This document shows, in pieces, positions 34,210 through 43,785 of a stretch of DNA of 64,000 nt; the first letter of the stretch is position 1, and every line of letters starts with the position of its first letter. The position numbers and the translations under genes were made by a program. Source of the DNA: Collinsella bouchesdurhonensis (GTDB lineage: Bacteria; Actinomycetota; Coriobacteriia; Coriobacteriales; Coriobacteriaceae); NCBI RefSeq assembly GCF_900155365.1, contig NZ_LT699743.1:1-64000 (forward strand), written 5' to 3'. The notes beneath the pieces are model-generated. The model was not told the origin of the DNA. It did not search any database and saw nothing but the letters and a program-made list of their open reading frames with translations.

Positions 34210-34818
34210 CTAGTGATCATCGACATCGATTGGCTCGCCACATCGCACGGCAGCAGAGGCTCGGCACAGCGTATCAAAGGCAAACGACATGCCGTCCGAC
34301 GTTGGCTCGTATGGCATGGCCCGGTCTTCGCGGATGCCCAAACGGTCCGCCTCTTTGGCAACATCGATATTGGCGCCCAAAAACATGAACTCCCAGCCGC
34401 GTTCCTGTGCCGCCGAGATCATGTGTTTGACCCGAGCGTAGCTGTACTCCTTGCTCGCGTTCTCGAGGCCGTCGGTAGTGATGCAAAACAGGGTGTGCTC
34501 AGGGCGCAACTCGGGCGGCAAAATGCGCTGCACGTGCTCGTGATAATGAATCGCGCCGCCCACGGCATCAAGAAGCGCTGTACATCCGCTCGGCACGTAA
34601 TCTCGCGAGGTCAACGGGGCTACGTCCTCGATGGGTACGCGACCGTGCAGCACCTGCGATTTGTGATTGAACAGCACCGTGGATACGAGGGCCTCGCCCT
34701 CCATCATCTTGTTTTGCTTAAGCAGCGCGTTGTACCCGCCGATGGTGTCGTCTGACAGGTCCCACATAGAGCCGCTTTTATCAAGGATGAATACAAGCTC
34801 GGTCAGGTTTTTCTTCAT
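34210..34818 (-). CDS. von Willebrand factor type A domain protein
   Basis: Cytoplasmic single-domain VWA protein of 202 residues. The metal-ion-dependent adhesion site is complete: DKSGSMW (Asp13, Ser15, Ser17), a Thr in PSGCTALLDAVGG near residue 80 and the Asp of TTDGLENAS near 115. No signal peptide is present. Such proteins bind partners through Mg2+, and many sit beside stress or tellurite-type genes. It lies 160 bp downstream of a macro-domain/HTH gene on the same strand, so the two may form a functional pair. Start behind AAGGAGG. Confidence 0.88.
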   Translation of the reverse strand: MKKNLTELVFILDKSGSMWDLSDDTIGGYNALLKQNKMMEGEALVSTVLFNHKSQVLHGRVPIEDVAPLTSRDYVPSGCTALLDAVGGAIHYHEHVQRILPPELRPEHTLFCITTDGLENASKEYSYARVKHMISAAQERGWEFMFLGANIDVAKEADRLGIREDRAMPYEPTSDGMSFAFDTLCRASAAVRCGEPIDVDDH

Positions 34819-34977
34819 GATTGCCTCCTTAAGGTGTGCGGAGGGCCCGATGCCCGTCCGCCTATCTCAAAGATAGGAGGCGAGGTGCCGCGAGAGGTAA
34901 ACCGTCAAGCGACATCGATGCGACCGTGGACGCAGAGCCACAATGGCACGGGGCACGGTGCGAGGCGCCATGTAAGG

Positions 34978-36069
34978 CTACATCGACCCCAAAAGCGGCT
35001 GGTCAAATGCAAAGAGCATCGCGTTGAGCTTGTAGATGTCGTAGCATTCGCGCTCGATAAAGTAGCGGACGATCACATCGAACTTCGACGACGTGGAAAG
35101 GCTAAAGCCGGCACGTTCGAGCAAGTCATTGCACTCGTCAAGCGAGAGCTCGAGCGCAATGGCGAGCGCCACCGCCGTAGCCTTGGTGGGTTTGTATCCT
35201 TGGTCTCGGCGAATCTTGCTAAAGAGCTGGCGCGACAGGTTCGCGCGCTTGTAGACCTCGACGTCAGTCAGACCGCGGGCATCGATAAGCGACAGGACCG
35301 TCTGCGAGAATGAGGCATCAAGTTTATTGAGCAACTCAGCGATCTCTGTCTCGTCAATTGCGCGCGGGGCGGCGGCGCAATTCCGACGGCGTGACGCCGC
35401 GGCGGGGGCGGCGAGGGCATGAAGGTCAAGGTCAAGGTCAAAACCGGGACCAAAGCCGAGATCGCAAGACTTCTCCGCGGCTTGCGCGCATACGGCGCTG
35501 TCGCATGCAAAAAAGGATTCCTCACCCTGGGCATCTTGAATGCACAGCGCCACCTCGTCATAACAATCGAGGCTCGCCGCAAAGGCCCGGCGATCGTATA
35601 TAGCAAGCACCACATGCATGTCTCCGGCGGCGGTACCGGCCCGATCGCTCAAGAAGTACTCGATCTCCTCGCACGCCACGTTGAGGGCGGCGGCAGGAGG
35701 ATAGCCGTAGATACCCGCAGAGATGAGCGGAAAGGCGACGTTTGCAACCTGCAGTCGAGCCGCCTGGTCAAGTGCCGAGCGATAAGTGCGGCGCAGTAGG
35801 CCCTCCTCGCCATGGTGGCCATCTATCCAGCGCGGCCCCACCGCATGAATAATCCAACGCGCGGGCAAATCAAAACCCCGCGTCACCATGGCACCACCCG
35901 TGGGGCACGGAGCGATCTTGCGACACGCCGCCTGCAGCTGCTCATAACCCGCGGCAGAGAAAATCGCACCGCACACGCCACTGCCTGCGATCAGCCCCTC
36001 GTTCGCAGCGTTGACAACAGCGTCAACGTCCAACCGAGCGATATCGGACCTCACGATAGAAAACGGCAT
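34978..36069 (-). CDS. macro-domain protein fused to a C-terminal helix-turn-helix region
   Basis: Protein of 363 residues. Residues 1-165 are a complete ADP-ribose-binding macro domain (DAVVNAANEGL, GSGVCGAIFSAAG, PCPTGGAMVTRGF, WIIHAVGPRW and FPLISAGIYGYP). A flexible linker rich in Asp-Leu and Ala follows. Residues ~245-360 form an all-helical region with an XRE-like HTH (TDVEVYKRANLSRQLFSKIR), ending in FIERECYDIYKLNAMLF. It could sense ADP-ribose or a derivative and act on transcription or a partner. Start behind GGGGAG. The adjacent VWA gene is the likely partner; substrate and targets are unknown. Confidence 0.85.
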   Translation of the reverse strand: MPFSIVRSDIARLDVDAVVNAANEGLIAGSGVCGAIFSAAGYEQLQAACRKIAPCPTGGAMVTRGFDLPARWIIHAVGPRWIDGHHGEEGLLRRTYRSALDQAARLQVANVAFPLISAGIYGYPPAAALNVACEEIEYFLSDRAGTAAGDMHVVLAIYDRRAFAASLDCYDEVALCIQDAQGEESFFACDSAVCAQAAEKSCDLGFGPGFDLDLDLHALAAPAAASRRRNCAAAPRAIDETEIAELLNKLDASFSQTVLSLIDARGLTDVEVYKRANLSRQLFSKIRRDQGYKPTKATAVALAIALELSLDECNDLLERAGFSLSTSSKFDVIVRYFIERECYDIYKLNAMLFAFDQPLLGSM

Positions 36070-36115
36070 GCCAGCTCTCCCCTCTAGACCCCACGATAAT
36101 TAGTTAGGTACCCCA

Positions 36116-36148
36116 TGTGACAAAATAAACCTGAGGACTTTTTGTCAC
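36116..36148 (-). repeat. post-stop palindromic element, copy 2
   Basis: Same element as at 27674-27707, beginning 3 nt after the dnaE TAG stop, in sense orientation. On the minus strand GTGACAAAAAG, four variable bases (TCCT), CAGGTTTA and TTTTGTCACA. Confidence 0.85.
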
Positions 36149-36151
36149 GGA

Positions 36152-39100
36152 CTAGATGACGGTAACGCGGCCCTGGTTGCCTACGATGCCACGCGTCTCG
36201 GCCAAAAGCGGGATCGACTTGGCATTCACGCGAACAGGAATCTCGGCACGCATGGTTTGACCATCCGCCTGCTCCACAAACAGCTCCACGCGGTCGCCGC
36301 CGGGGTTGGCCGCAAACACCGCAGCCAAGCGGCTCATGTTGCCCTGGCTAAAGCGATTGGAAGGAATCATTACCTCAAAGACCTTGGGTCGATTGCTCTC
36401 CTCGGTAAGCTCCAGCGGCATGACCTCCACAGCGATGATCTGATCGCCGCGGTCGCTGCGCTCGAGCTTACCGCGCACGCGAATAAACGCGTCGGAAAGC
36501 ACAGCACCTGTCTCGGGGTCGGTCTCGCCATACAAAAACTCCTCGGCAGCCTCGAACACCTTGGGGAACATGATGACGCTGGCCTCGCCTTCCATGTCCT
36601 CAAGCTGCACCTTTGCCATGGCGGCGCCCTTTTTGGTGACCATCTTTTGCACGCTTGCGACCATGCCCGCAAACCAATAGGGCTTGCCCTCGGGAATCTC
36701 GACGTTGACCATGCCCTCACCTGTGGGGCTCATGCGCTCCACACCGGTATCGATCTGCGAAAGCGAGAACTCGCGCGCCTTTCCCAGCGCGTACTCAAAG
36801 GGGCGCAGCGGGTGGTCGGAAACGTAGATGCCCAAGACCTCACGCTCGAACGAGAGCTTCATATGGCGGTCCCACTCCTGGCCGTCGGGCTCGGGAACCT
36901 GAATCTCAAAGCCGGAGCCCTCCACATCGCCAAACATGTCAAAGAGCGACGTCTGCCCCGACGCACGGTCCTTTTGACGCTTAGCCGCCGAGTCGATGAT
37001 ATTCTCGGGGTTGTTCTTGTCCACGAACGTCATGAGCTGGCGGCGCGGATAGCCCGTCGAGTCAAAGCCGCCTGCCTTGATGAGAGCCTCGATAACGCGG
37101 CGGTTCACCTTGCTCGAATCCACACGGTCAACCAAATCGTGAAGGTTTTTGTAGGGACCGTTCTTGGTGCGCTCCTCGATAATGACCTCTGCCACGCCTT
37201 CGCCTACGCCGCGGATACCCGCGAGGCCAAAGCGCACGCCGTCCTTGGTCGCGGTGAACTCGATACCCGATTCGTTGACATCTGGCGGAAGCACGGCGAT
37301 GCCGTCGTGGCGGCAGGCCGAGACGTAATGCACGATCTTCTCGGTCTTGCCGGTATAAGAGGTAAGCACGGCCGCCATGTACTCGTTGGGATAATGAGCC
37401 TTGAGCCAGGCCGTCTGCATAACGAGAATGGCGTACCCGGCAGAGTGCGACTTGTTGAAGGCGTAGGAGGCGAACTCCAAAACGTCGTCCCAAATCTTTT
37501 GCGCGGTCTCCTTCTTGTAGCCGTTTTTGACGGCGCCGTTCATCCAATGGTCGTAGGTGGTCTCGTCCGAGCCGTCCTCCCAGTGCATGACCGTAGAGGT
37601 AAGCAGCTTGATCTTCTTCTTGGCCACGGGCTTACGGATACGCGAGTCGGACTCGCCCTTGGAGAAGCCGCACATCTCGACGGAGATGAGCATAACCTGC
37701 TCCTGATAGACCATGGTGCCGTAGGTCTCGCCCAGAATGTCGTCCAGACGCGGGTCGTAGGAAACCGCCGGTTCCTTGCCATTCATACGGTTGATGTAGG
37801 AGGAGACCATGCCTGCACCAAGAGGACCCGGGCGATACAGGGCGATCAATGCCACGACGTGCTTGTACTCGGTGGGCTTCATGTTCTTGATAGTGGCGGT
37901 CATGCCGGCGGATTCGACCTGGAACACGCCGGCAGTATGGCCCGAACCCATGAGCTTGAAGATCTCGGGATCATCGAACGGAATGGTATCGGGGTCGATA
38001 TCGATACCGAAGTTTGCCTTGATATTGGCTTTGGCCTTAGAGATAACGGTGAGAGTGCGAAGACCCAGGAAGTCCATCTTGAGCAGGCCCATGTCGGCAA
38101 CCGTATGGCCTTCGTACTGGGTGATCTCGACGCCGCCCTTGGTATCGAGCTTCGTGGGCACGTGCTCGTTCACCGGGTCGCGGCAGATCAGAACAGCGCA
38201 GGCATGCACGCCCTCGCCGCGCGTGAGGCCCTCGATGGAAAGCGCCGTGTCGATGATGCGACGCGCGTCCTCGTCGTTCTTGTAGGCATCGGCAAAATCG
38301 GGGTTGTAGAGCTCCTCTTTACCCGGCTGCTGCTCAAGTACCTGGCGCAGTTTGGTGGAGGGGTCGCTCGACACCATCTTGGACAGGCGCTGGCCCACGT
38401 ACACGGGGTAATCGAGCACGCGGGCAGAGTCGTTGATAGCTTGCTTTGCCTTGATGGTCGAGTAGGTGATGACGTGGGTGACCTTCTCGGGACCGTAGAG
38501 CTGACGCACGTGCTCCACGACCTCGAGGCGACGCTCATCGTCGAAGTCCATATCGATATCGGGCATCTCGGTACGCTGCGGGGACAGGAACCTCTCGAAC
38601 ATCAGGCCGTTCTCCAACGGGTCAAACGAGGTGATGTTCATGGCGTAGGCAACGATGGCGCCTGCGGCCGAGCCACGGCCCGGGCCAACGCCGATGCCGT
38701 TTTCCTTGGCCCATTTAACGTACTCGGCAACGATCAGGAAGTAGGCGGCAAAGCCCTTGTCGCAGATAACCTTGTATTCGTATTCGAAGCGCTCCTTGAT
38801 AGACACGCCATTGATGGAGCGCGTCTCCCAATCCTCGCCGTAATACTTGCGCAGGCCCTTCTCGCACTCACGGCGAAACTGGCTCTCGTGCGTCTCACCC
38901 GGGTCGAGCAGCGGGAAGCGCGGCAGGATGATGGAATCCCAGTCAAGCTCAACGTCGCACTTCTCGGCGATCTCGAGCGTGTTGTCGATAGCCTCTTGGC
39001 AATACGGGAAGAGCGCGCGCATCTCTTCCTCGGTCTTCATGTAAAACTCAGAGCCCGTCATGCGAATGCGGTTGGGGTCGTCGATTTTGGAGCCCGTGCC

Positions 39101-39958
39101 AATGCACATCATCACGTCCTGGATGGGAGCATCCTCGCGCGTGAGGTAATGGAAGTCGTTGGTGGCGATGACCTTCACACCGATCTGCTGCGCGATCTCG
39201 ATGAGATGATGAGACAGCTGCTCGTCGGTCATGCCGTTGTCGGTGGTGATGCCGTGCTCCTGGATCTCGATGTAAAAATCGCCGGGGTCGAAGAGGTCGC
39301 GCAGGGTTGTTGCCCACGATACGGCGCCGGCCATGTCGCCTCGGTCGATGTAGCGCGGGATGATGCCCGCGATACAGGCGGAGCTGCAGATAAGGCCCTT
39401 TGCATGGCGGCGCAGATTGTCCAGGGTCACGCGCGGCTTGTAGTAAAAGCCCTGCACAGCGGCCTCGGAGACCGTCTGCATCAGGTTGACGTAGCCCTCT
39501 TGGTTCTTGGCGAGCAAAATCATGTGGTAGAGCTCGGGCTTGCGATCGCGCGCAAGGGTGTCGTCGGGAGTGAAATAGACCTCGCAGCCAAAGATGGGCT
39601 TGATGACGGGCGCGGGCTTGAGCTCGTCGATGTTACCTTGCTTATCCCACAGCTCCATATCCTTGTGGTACTGCTCCCAGCCCTGAGGGTTCTCCTCGCG
39701 GTTGGGCTCCTCCAGCTCATCGCGACGGCCCTTCTCCAAGAAGGCCTTGTCGTGGCTCCACACCTTGTAATCGGGCGCGTTATGGTTCACCGCATCGCAG
39801 GCGAGCGCCAGATCGGGAACGCCGTACATGTAGCCGTGGTCGGTGATGGCAACGGCGGGCATGCCCAGGTCGACGGCGCGCTTCACCATGTCTGAGATGC
39901 GCGTTGCCCCGTCGAGCATCGAGTACTCGGTATGGTTATGAAGGTGAACGAAGGCCAT
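36152..39958 (-). CDS. dnaE: DNA polymerase III alpha subunit
   Basis: Replicative C-family DNA polymerase of 1268 residues. It opens with the PHP domain (FVHLHNHTEYSMLDG, with its histidine metal ligands), has the palm catalytic motif PDIDMDFDD near residue 470 and GPGRGSAAGAIVAY just before it, then a beta-clamp-binding/HhH region and a C-terminal OB domain (KPYWFAGMVASVQKMVTKKG). ATG 39958 follows AGGGAG; the TTG three codons earlier would overlap that site. It ends directly at a dispersed 34-bp repeat rather than a GC-rich terminator. Confidence 0.97.
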   Translation of the reverse strand: MAFVHLHNHTEYSMLDGATRISDMVKRAVDLGMPAVAITDHGYMYGVPDLALACDAVNHNAPDYKVWSHDKAFLEKGRRDELEEPNREENPQGWEQYHKDMELWDKQGNIDELKPAPVIKPIFGCEVYFTPDDTLARDRKPELYHMILLAKNQEGYVNLMQTVSEAAVQGFYYKPRVTLDNLRRHAKGLICSSACIAGIIPRYIDRGDMAGAVSWATTLRDLFDPGDFYIEIQEHGITTDNGMTDEQLSHHLIEIAQQIGVKVIATNDFHYLTREDAPIQDVMMCIGTGSKIDDPNRIRMTGSEFYMKTEEEMRALFPYCQEAIDNTLEIAEKCDVELDWDSIILPRFPLLDPGETHESQFRRECEKGLRKYYGEDWETRSINGVSIKERFEYEYKVICDKGFAAYFLIVAEYVKWAKENGIGVGPGRGSAAGAIVAYAMNITSFDPLENGLMFERFLSPQRTEMPDIDMDFDDERRLEVVEHVRQLYGPEKVTHVITYSTIKAKQAINDSARVLDYPVYVGQRLSKMVSSDPSTKLRQVLEQQPGKEELYNPDFADAYKNDEDARRIIDTALSIEGLTRGEGVHACAVLICRDPVNEHVPTKLDTKGGVEITQYEGHTVADMGLLKMDFLGLRTLTVISKAKANIKANFGIDIDPDTIPFDDPEIFKLMGSGHTAGVFQVESAGMTATIKNMKPTEYKHVVALIALYRPGPLGAGMVSSYINRMNGKEPAVSYDPRLDDILGETYGTMVYQEQVMLISVEMCGFSKGESDSRIRKPVAKKKIKLLTSTVMHWEDGSDETTYDHWMNGAVKNGYKKETAQKIWDDVLEFASYAFNKSHSAGYAILVMQTAWLKAHYPNEYMAAVLTSYTGKTEKIVHYVSACRHDGIAVLPPDVNESGIEFTATKDGVRFGLAGIRGVGEGVAEVIIEERTKNGPYKNLHDLVDRVDSSKVNRRVIEALIKAGGFDSTGYPRRQLMTFVDKNNPENIIDSAAKRQKDRASGQTSLFDMFGDVEGSGFEIQVPEPDGQEWDRHMKLSFEREVLGIYVSDHPLRPFEYALGKAREFSLSQIDTGVERMSPTGEGMVNVEIPEGKPYWFAGMVASVQKMVTKKGAAMAKVQLEDMEGEASVIMFPKVFEAAEEFLYGETDPETGAVLSDAFIRVRGKLERSDRGDQIIAVEVMPLELTEESNRPKVFEVMIPSNRFSQGNMSRLAAVFAANPGGDRVELFVEQADGQTMRAEIPVRVNAKSIPLLAETRGIVGNQGRVTVI

Positions 39959-40186
39959 GTGAAGCAACTCCCTGATATGCGCGGTGGCAAGCGTATGTGC
40001 GTGATTTCTCTGCTCGAAGCATTCTACCGCACGCCCCAGACACGCACCGAGCCGCCCGTGCCACCCCAGAAAGCCCCATAGTTTGTTCGACTCGAAGAAA
40101 GCCTATGGCGCGCCGCTGCGACCGCCGTGGCGCCCACGGTAGCGCCGTATAATGGCCCCAGCACACACGACCTTGCAGGAGGAACC

Positions 40187-40675
40187 TTGAAAGTCATCGT
40201 CTACACCGACGGCGCCTCGCGCGGCAACCCCGGACACGGAGGCTACGGCGCCGTACTGCGCTACACCTCCCCTTCCGGCAAGGAGCACGTGCTCGAGCTC
40301 TCTTGCGGCTACGAGCGCACCACCAACAACCGCATGGAACTCATGGGCGTCATCGCCGCGCTCGAGGCCCTCAAGCGCCCCTGCGAGGTAGAGCTGCACT
40401 CCGACTCGCAGTACGTGGTGAACGCCTTTAACAAAAACTGGATTGCCGGCTGGCAGGCGCGCGGATGGAAGACCGCGGCCAAAAAACCGGTGAAGAACCC
40501 CGATCTTTGGAAACGCCTGATCGCAGCCAAGGAGCCGCATGACGTTACCTTCCTGTGGGTCAAGGGACATGCGGGCCACAAGTATAACGAGCGCTGCGAC
40601 GAGCTCGCCACCGTCGCTGCCGATAAAGGACCGCGCATCGTCGATACCGGCTTTGTAGAGGGCGACACAGACTGA
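40187..40675 (+). CDS. rnhA: ribonuclease HI
   Basis: Ribonuclease of 162 residues that removes RNA from RNA-DNA hybrids. It has the catalytic carboxylates Asp8 ([12 protein letters not shown]), Glu in NNRMELMG and Asp in [10 protein letters not shown], plus a late Asp in the NERCDELA helix. The start is TTG 40187, directly behind GGAGGAACC; the upstream reading has no ribosome site. It is divergent from dnaE and 69 bp before an oxidoreductase gene. Confidence 0.95.
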   Translation: MKVIVYTDGASRGNPGHGGYGAVLRYTSPSGKEHVLELSCGYERTTNNRMELMGVIAALEALKRPCEVELHSDSQYVVNAFNKNWIAGWQARGWKTAAKKPVKNPDLWKRLIAAKEPHDVTFLWVKGHAGHKYNERCDELATVAADKGPRIVDTGFVEGDTD

Positions 40676-40744
40676 CGCAACGCCCCCGCCGTGCCTTGCG
40701 TGGTATCATGGGAACAAACTTCGCCGAACCACAGGAGGCGCAAT

Positions 40745-41842
40745 ATGCTTCGCATCGCGACCATCGGAACGAGCCCCATCACCGAGAACTTCATCGAGGC
40801 GCTGGGCGCAAACGACCGTGCCGCCTTTGTTGGCGCGCAGTCGCGCGATGCCGAGCGCGCGCACGCCTTCACGCAGAAGCACGGCGGCGAGCGAGGCTAT
40901 GCATCGGTGGAAGAGCTCGCCGCGGACCCTGCAATCGACGCGGTCTACATCGGCAGCCCCAATGCCTGTCATGCACCTCAGGCGCTTGCACTCATCAGCG
41001 CCGGCAAGCACGTGCTGGTAGAGAAATCCTTCTGCTCAAACCGCCGCGAGGCCCAAGAGGTCTTCGACGCCGCCGAGCGTGCGAACGTTGTTGCGCTCGA
41101 GGCGATGCGCCCCCTGCATGATCCGGCCTATTATCAGTTTAAGGACGCCCTCGAGCAGATCGGGCGCATCCAGCGCGCCACCATCCGCTTTGGTAAGTAC
41201 TCCTCGCGCTACGACGATATCCTCGCGCATCGTCACACCAACATCTTTGACTGCAATATGGCATCTGGCGGCCTTATGGATATGGGCGTCTACAGCGTGG
41301 AGCCCATGATCGACCTTTTGGGCGCACCCGAGACCATCGCCTTCGCCCCCATTTTCATCGATGCGCAAGCCCAAGACATCACCCACGGTCCCATCGACGC
41401 TGCGGGAACCATCATGTGCACCTACCCGGGCGCCGTGGCGACACTCCACTATTCCAAGTTCACGCAGGACTTCTCGCCCGTGCAGATTGAGGGCGAACGC
41501 GGCACCATCACGCTCGATTCCATCTCCATGCCCAGCCATATGCGCATCGATATGATGGGCGTGGCCGTACGCATGGCAGCCAGGACCCGTGCGAGCTCAG
41601 GCAGCACCGAAGAAATGGACCTGCCGCAGACGGATAACAGCATGTGCTACGAACTTGCCGATTTCATCCATGCGGTGGAGCAGACGCAGGCAGGCACGCC
41701 GGCTTTTGAGGCGACATGCGGGGCCCACGGCACCATGGCGCATTTCCGCGACCTCACCCTTGCCACCATGGACGTGATGGACCGGGCTCGCGCACAGGCA
41801 GGTATCGTCTTTCCCGCAGACCGCACGGGCACCCAAGCCTAA
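40745..41842 (+). CDS. Gfo/Idh/MocA-family oxidoreductase
   Basis: NAD(P)-dependent dehydrogenase of 365 residues. The N-terminal Rossmann fold starts at LRIATIGTSPI. The family motif EKSFCSNRREAQ carries the conserved catalytic Lys near residue 95, and the C-terminal alpha/beta domain contains GGLMDMGVYSV, the typical position of the substrate-binding Asp. The substrate, probably a sugar or cyclitol derivative, cannot be read from the sequence. ATG 40745 follows AGGAGG. It lies in a co-directional run with rnhA and an acylphosphatase. Confidence 0.88.
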   Translation: MLRIATIGTSPITENFIEALGANDRAAFVGAQSRDAERAHAFTQKHGGERGYASVEELAADPAIDAVYIGSPNACHAPQALALISAGKHVLVEKSFCSNRREAQEVFDAAERANVVALEAMRPLHDPAYYQFKDALEQIGRIQRATIRFGKYSSRYDDILAHRHTNIFDCNMASGGLMDMGVYSVEPMIDLLGAPETIAFAPIFIDAQAQDITHGPIDAAGTIMCTYPGAVATLHYSKFTQDFSPVQIEGERGTITLDSISMPSHMRIDMMGVAVRMAARTRASSGSTEEMDLPQTDNSMCYELADFIHAVEQTQAGTPAFEATCGAHGTMAHFRDLTLATMDVMDRARAQAGIVFPADRTGTQA

Positions 41843-41879
41843 GCGCAAGCACCCATCGCCTGCGAAGGAGAGATTCGCC

Positions 41880-42284
41880 ATGAAGTTCCTCAGCAAATTC
41901 CGCCGCTTGACCGGACCGGACGGCAGCAAGAAAATCGCCCGCAGCGCACTTGAATGCGAACTTACGCAAAAGCTGCGCGAACGCGGCGCTGCGGGCGACT
42001 TCTCTCCCGTTCGCTGGGGCCTGCACTATACGGGTACGGTTCAAGGTGTCGGTTTTCGCTGGACCACGCAAAACATCGCACGCGAGCGCCATCTCACCGG
42101 TTGGGTGATCAACCGAGAGGACGGATCGGTAGATATGGAGCTGCAGGGGCCGAGCGTGCAGATATCGGCACTGATGGACGACCTGCAAGACTGCTATGCC
42201 GGCTGGGGCGCGAACATCTGTCTTTCTGCCGCGCACGAGCTTAAGCTTGAAGATACCGAAGGCTCCTTTGAGGTGCGCTTCTAG
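41880..42284 (+). CDS. acylphosphatase with N-terminal extension
   Basis: Protein of 134 residues. The C-terminal ~90 residues are a complete acylphosphatase domain with catalytic Arg60 in GTVQGVGFRW and Asn78 in TGWVINREDGSV. It hydrolyses acyl phosphates such as carbamoyl or acetyl phosphate. The first ~43 residues are a basic, helical extension (MKFLSKFRRLTG) not found in the usual ~92-residue enzymes. ATG 41880 with GGAGAG upstream supports that longer start. It is 37 bp after the oxidoreductase gene. Confidence 0.88.
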   Translation: MKFLSKFRRLTGPDGSKKIARSALECELTQKLRERGAAGDFSPVRWGLHYTGTVQGVGFRWTTQNIARERHLTGWVINREDGSVDMELQGPSVQISALMDDLQDCYAGWGANICLSAAHELKLEDTEGSFEVRF

Positions 42285-42378
42285 CCTCACCGCCACCTAA
42301 AAAGTTATTAGGAATCAATCGCAATTATTTGATATAGTTGCCATAGTTAACCATGCACGGGTAAGGAGGCGGCACCGC

Positions 42379-42792
42379 ATGCAACGCAGAAACACCAAAC
42401 AGCGCACGCTGATCTTGGACATCGTTCGCGCCCACGGCGACCACCCCACCGCCGAGGATATCTACCGCAACGTTCACGAGCAAAATCCCAAGGTGAGCCG
42501 CGGCACCGTATATCGCAACCTCAACCTACTAGAAAAGACGGGCGATATCATCAGTATCGAAGTGCCGGGCGGCAATCGCTTTGACCGTCGCTGCGACCCG
42601 CACGCGCACGTGATCTGCTGCAGCTGCGGCGCCGTCTGCGACGCCATGGTAGAGCATGACCACACGCTCGATGGCATGGTCGAGAGGCAAACGGGCTACA
42701 TAATCACGCGGCACGAGACCCTTTTCTACGGCATCTGCCCCAGCTGCCAGGAGAAGAAAGTCCAAAACGAGGATGCCCAAGCATCCGCCTAG
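42379..42792 (+). CDS. Fur-family regulator (PerR-like)
   Basis: Metal-dependent repressor of 137 residues. The winged helix has the recognition segment KVSRGTVYRNLNLLEKTG. Regulatory metal ligands lie around RRCDPHAHVIC. Two Cys pairs (CCSC near residue 75 and CPSC near residue 126) form the structural zinc site. The spacing and the short His-rich segment suit a PerR-type peroxide sensor better than Fur, but that is inference. Start follows GGAGGCGGCACCGC. The promoter region is AT-rich and could hold an autoregulatory box. Confidence 0.87.
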   Translation: MQRRNTKQRTLILDIVRAHGDHPTAEDIYRNVHEQNPKVSRGTVYRNLNLLEKTGDIISIEVPGGNRFDRRCDPHAHVICCSCGAVCDAMVEHDHTLDGMVERQTGYIITRHETLFYGICPSCQEKKVQNEDAQASA

Positions 42793-42800
42793 GCAAATCC

Positions 42801-43565
42801 CTAGATAAGGCCAAAGTGCTTGCAGGCGTTCCAGATGCCGTCGTTATCCATGTCGTCGGTCACATAATCCGCGCGCTCACGCACCAGGTCCCACGCATTG
42901 CCCATGGCAACGGAGCATCCGCACTCGTCAAACATCGTTAGATCGTTCTCGCCGTCACCAAAGGCGATGGCCTCCTCGGGAGCAATGCCGTAGCGCTCGA
43001 ACGTGGCGACGATCCCTGTGCCCTTGCCGCCTTCTTCCGGAATCACATCGCAAAAAAGCGGCGTCCAGCGCGTGGTGCGCACGTGAGTTGCAGCCTCGCG
43101 CACCAGATGCTCCTCGGGAGTGTCGACAATCGCGCAGAACTGATACACAGCAGCGCCCTTGAGCCGAGAGATGTTGTTTGCCTTGGTGGAAAGCCCCAGC
43201 TTAGTGGCAAAATCCTCGGTACGCGCGTTGGCACGGCTCAAGAAGCTTTCCGTGCGCGTAAGGGCATAGACGTCAAAGATCCCCGCCTCCACAGCACCAA
43301 TGATGCCGTTCACGTCTTGCGGGTCGATGGGACAATCGCGATAGTCGCCCTCGTTGTCAAAGCAAAGCTGACCGTTAAAGCAGATATAGGAGTCAAAGCG
43401 GCCCTTGATGCACGGCGGCAGCTCAAACGAGCCGCGACCCGTAGCAAGAACCGTCCGGATACCGTTTGCCTGAAGCTGCGCCAGAGCCTGCTTGGTGGAT
43501 TCGAGCATCTTGTGCGACGAATTAAGCAGCGTTCCATCGACATCGAAAAAGGCAGCTTTGATCAT
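42801..43565 (-). CDS. Cof-type HAD-superfamily phosphatase
   Basis: Phosphatase of 254 residues with the four HAD motifs: DVDGTLLNS (nucleophile Asp8 and Asp10), the Thr/Ser of LATGRGSF, a Lys in GGKGTG and the GDGENDLTMF acidic pair. The C2-type cap domain marks it as a Cof/YbjI-like hydrolase of sugar phosphates or nucleotides. It is convergent with the PerR-like gene, and 344 bp of repeat-rich DNA lie upstream. Confidence 0.9.
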   Translation of the reverse strand: MIKAAFFDVDGTLLNSSHKMLESTKQALAQLQANGIRTVLATGRGSFELPPCIKGRFDSYICFNGQLCFDNEGDYRDCPIDPQDVNGIIGAVEAGIFDVYALTRTESFLSRANARTEDFATKLGLSTKANNISRLKGAAVYQFCAIVDTPEEHLVREAATHVRTTRWTPLFCDVIPEEGGKGTGIVATFERYGIAPEEAIAFGDGENDLTMFDECGCSVAMGNAWDLVRERADYVTDDMDNDGIWNACKHFGLI

Positions 43566-43638
43566 GGGGCCCGGCTTTCTTGGTTCTAGGGTTTTTCAGC
43601 CCCACATTGTAGCAAAACGGGAGTTCTGTCCCATCGGC

Positions 43639-43699
43639 GGGCTCTCCCCCTGGTCCCGGAATCGGGCTTCACAGGCTTCCGGGACCAGGGGGAGAGCCG
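43639..43699. repeat. long inverted repeat A (22-bp perfect arms)
   Basis: The arm at 43640-43661 (GGCTCTCCCCCTGGTCCCGG plus AA) is the exact reverse complement of 43677-43698, separated by 15 bases. The hairpin is very stable, has no T tract and lies in non-coding DNA. Confidence 0.9.
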
Positions 43700-43785
43700 C
43701 CTTGCAATCGCGGCCCGTCGGGGTTTGGTGGCGGAAGAAGGGGATGGTACGCCACGGTGACGAGGCGGCGCTGCAATCCACATCG

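Noticed and set aside
36257-39895. 1212-codon open frame on the plus strand across dnaE
   Set aside because: It is antisense to an unmistakable dnaE. The translation is Leu/Val/Gly/His-rich with no motif, as expected from the mirror frame of a high-GC gene.
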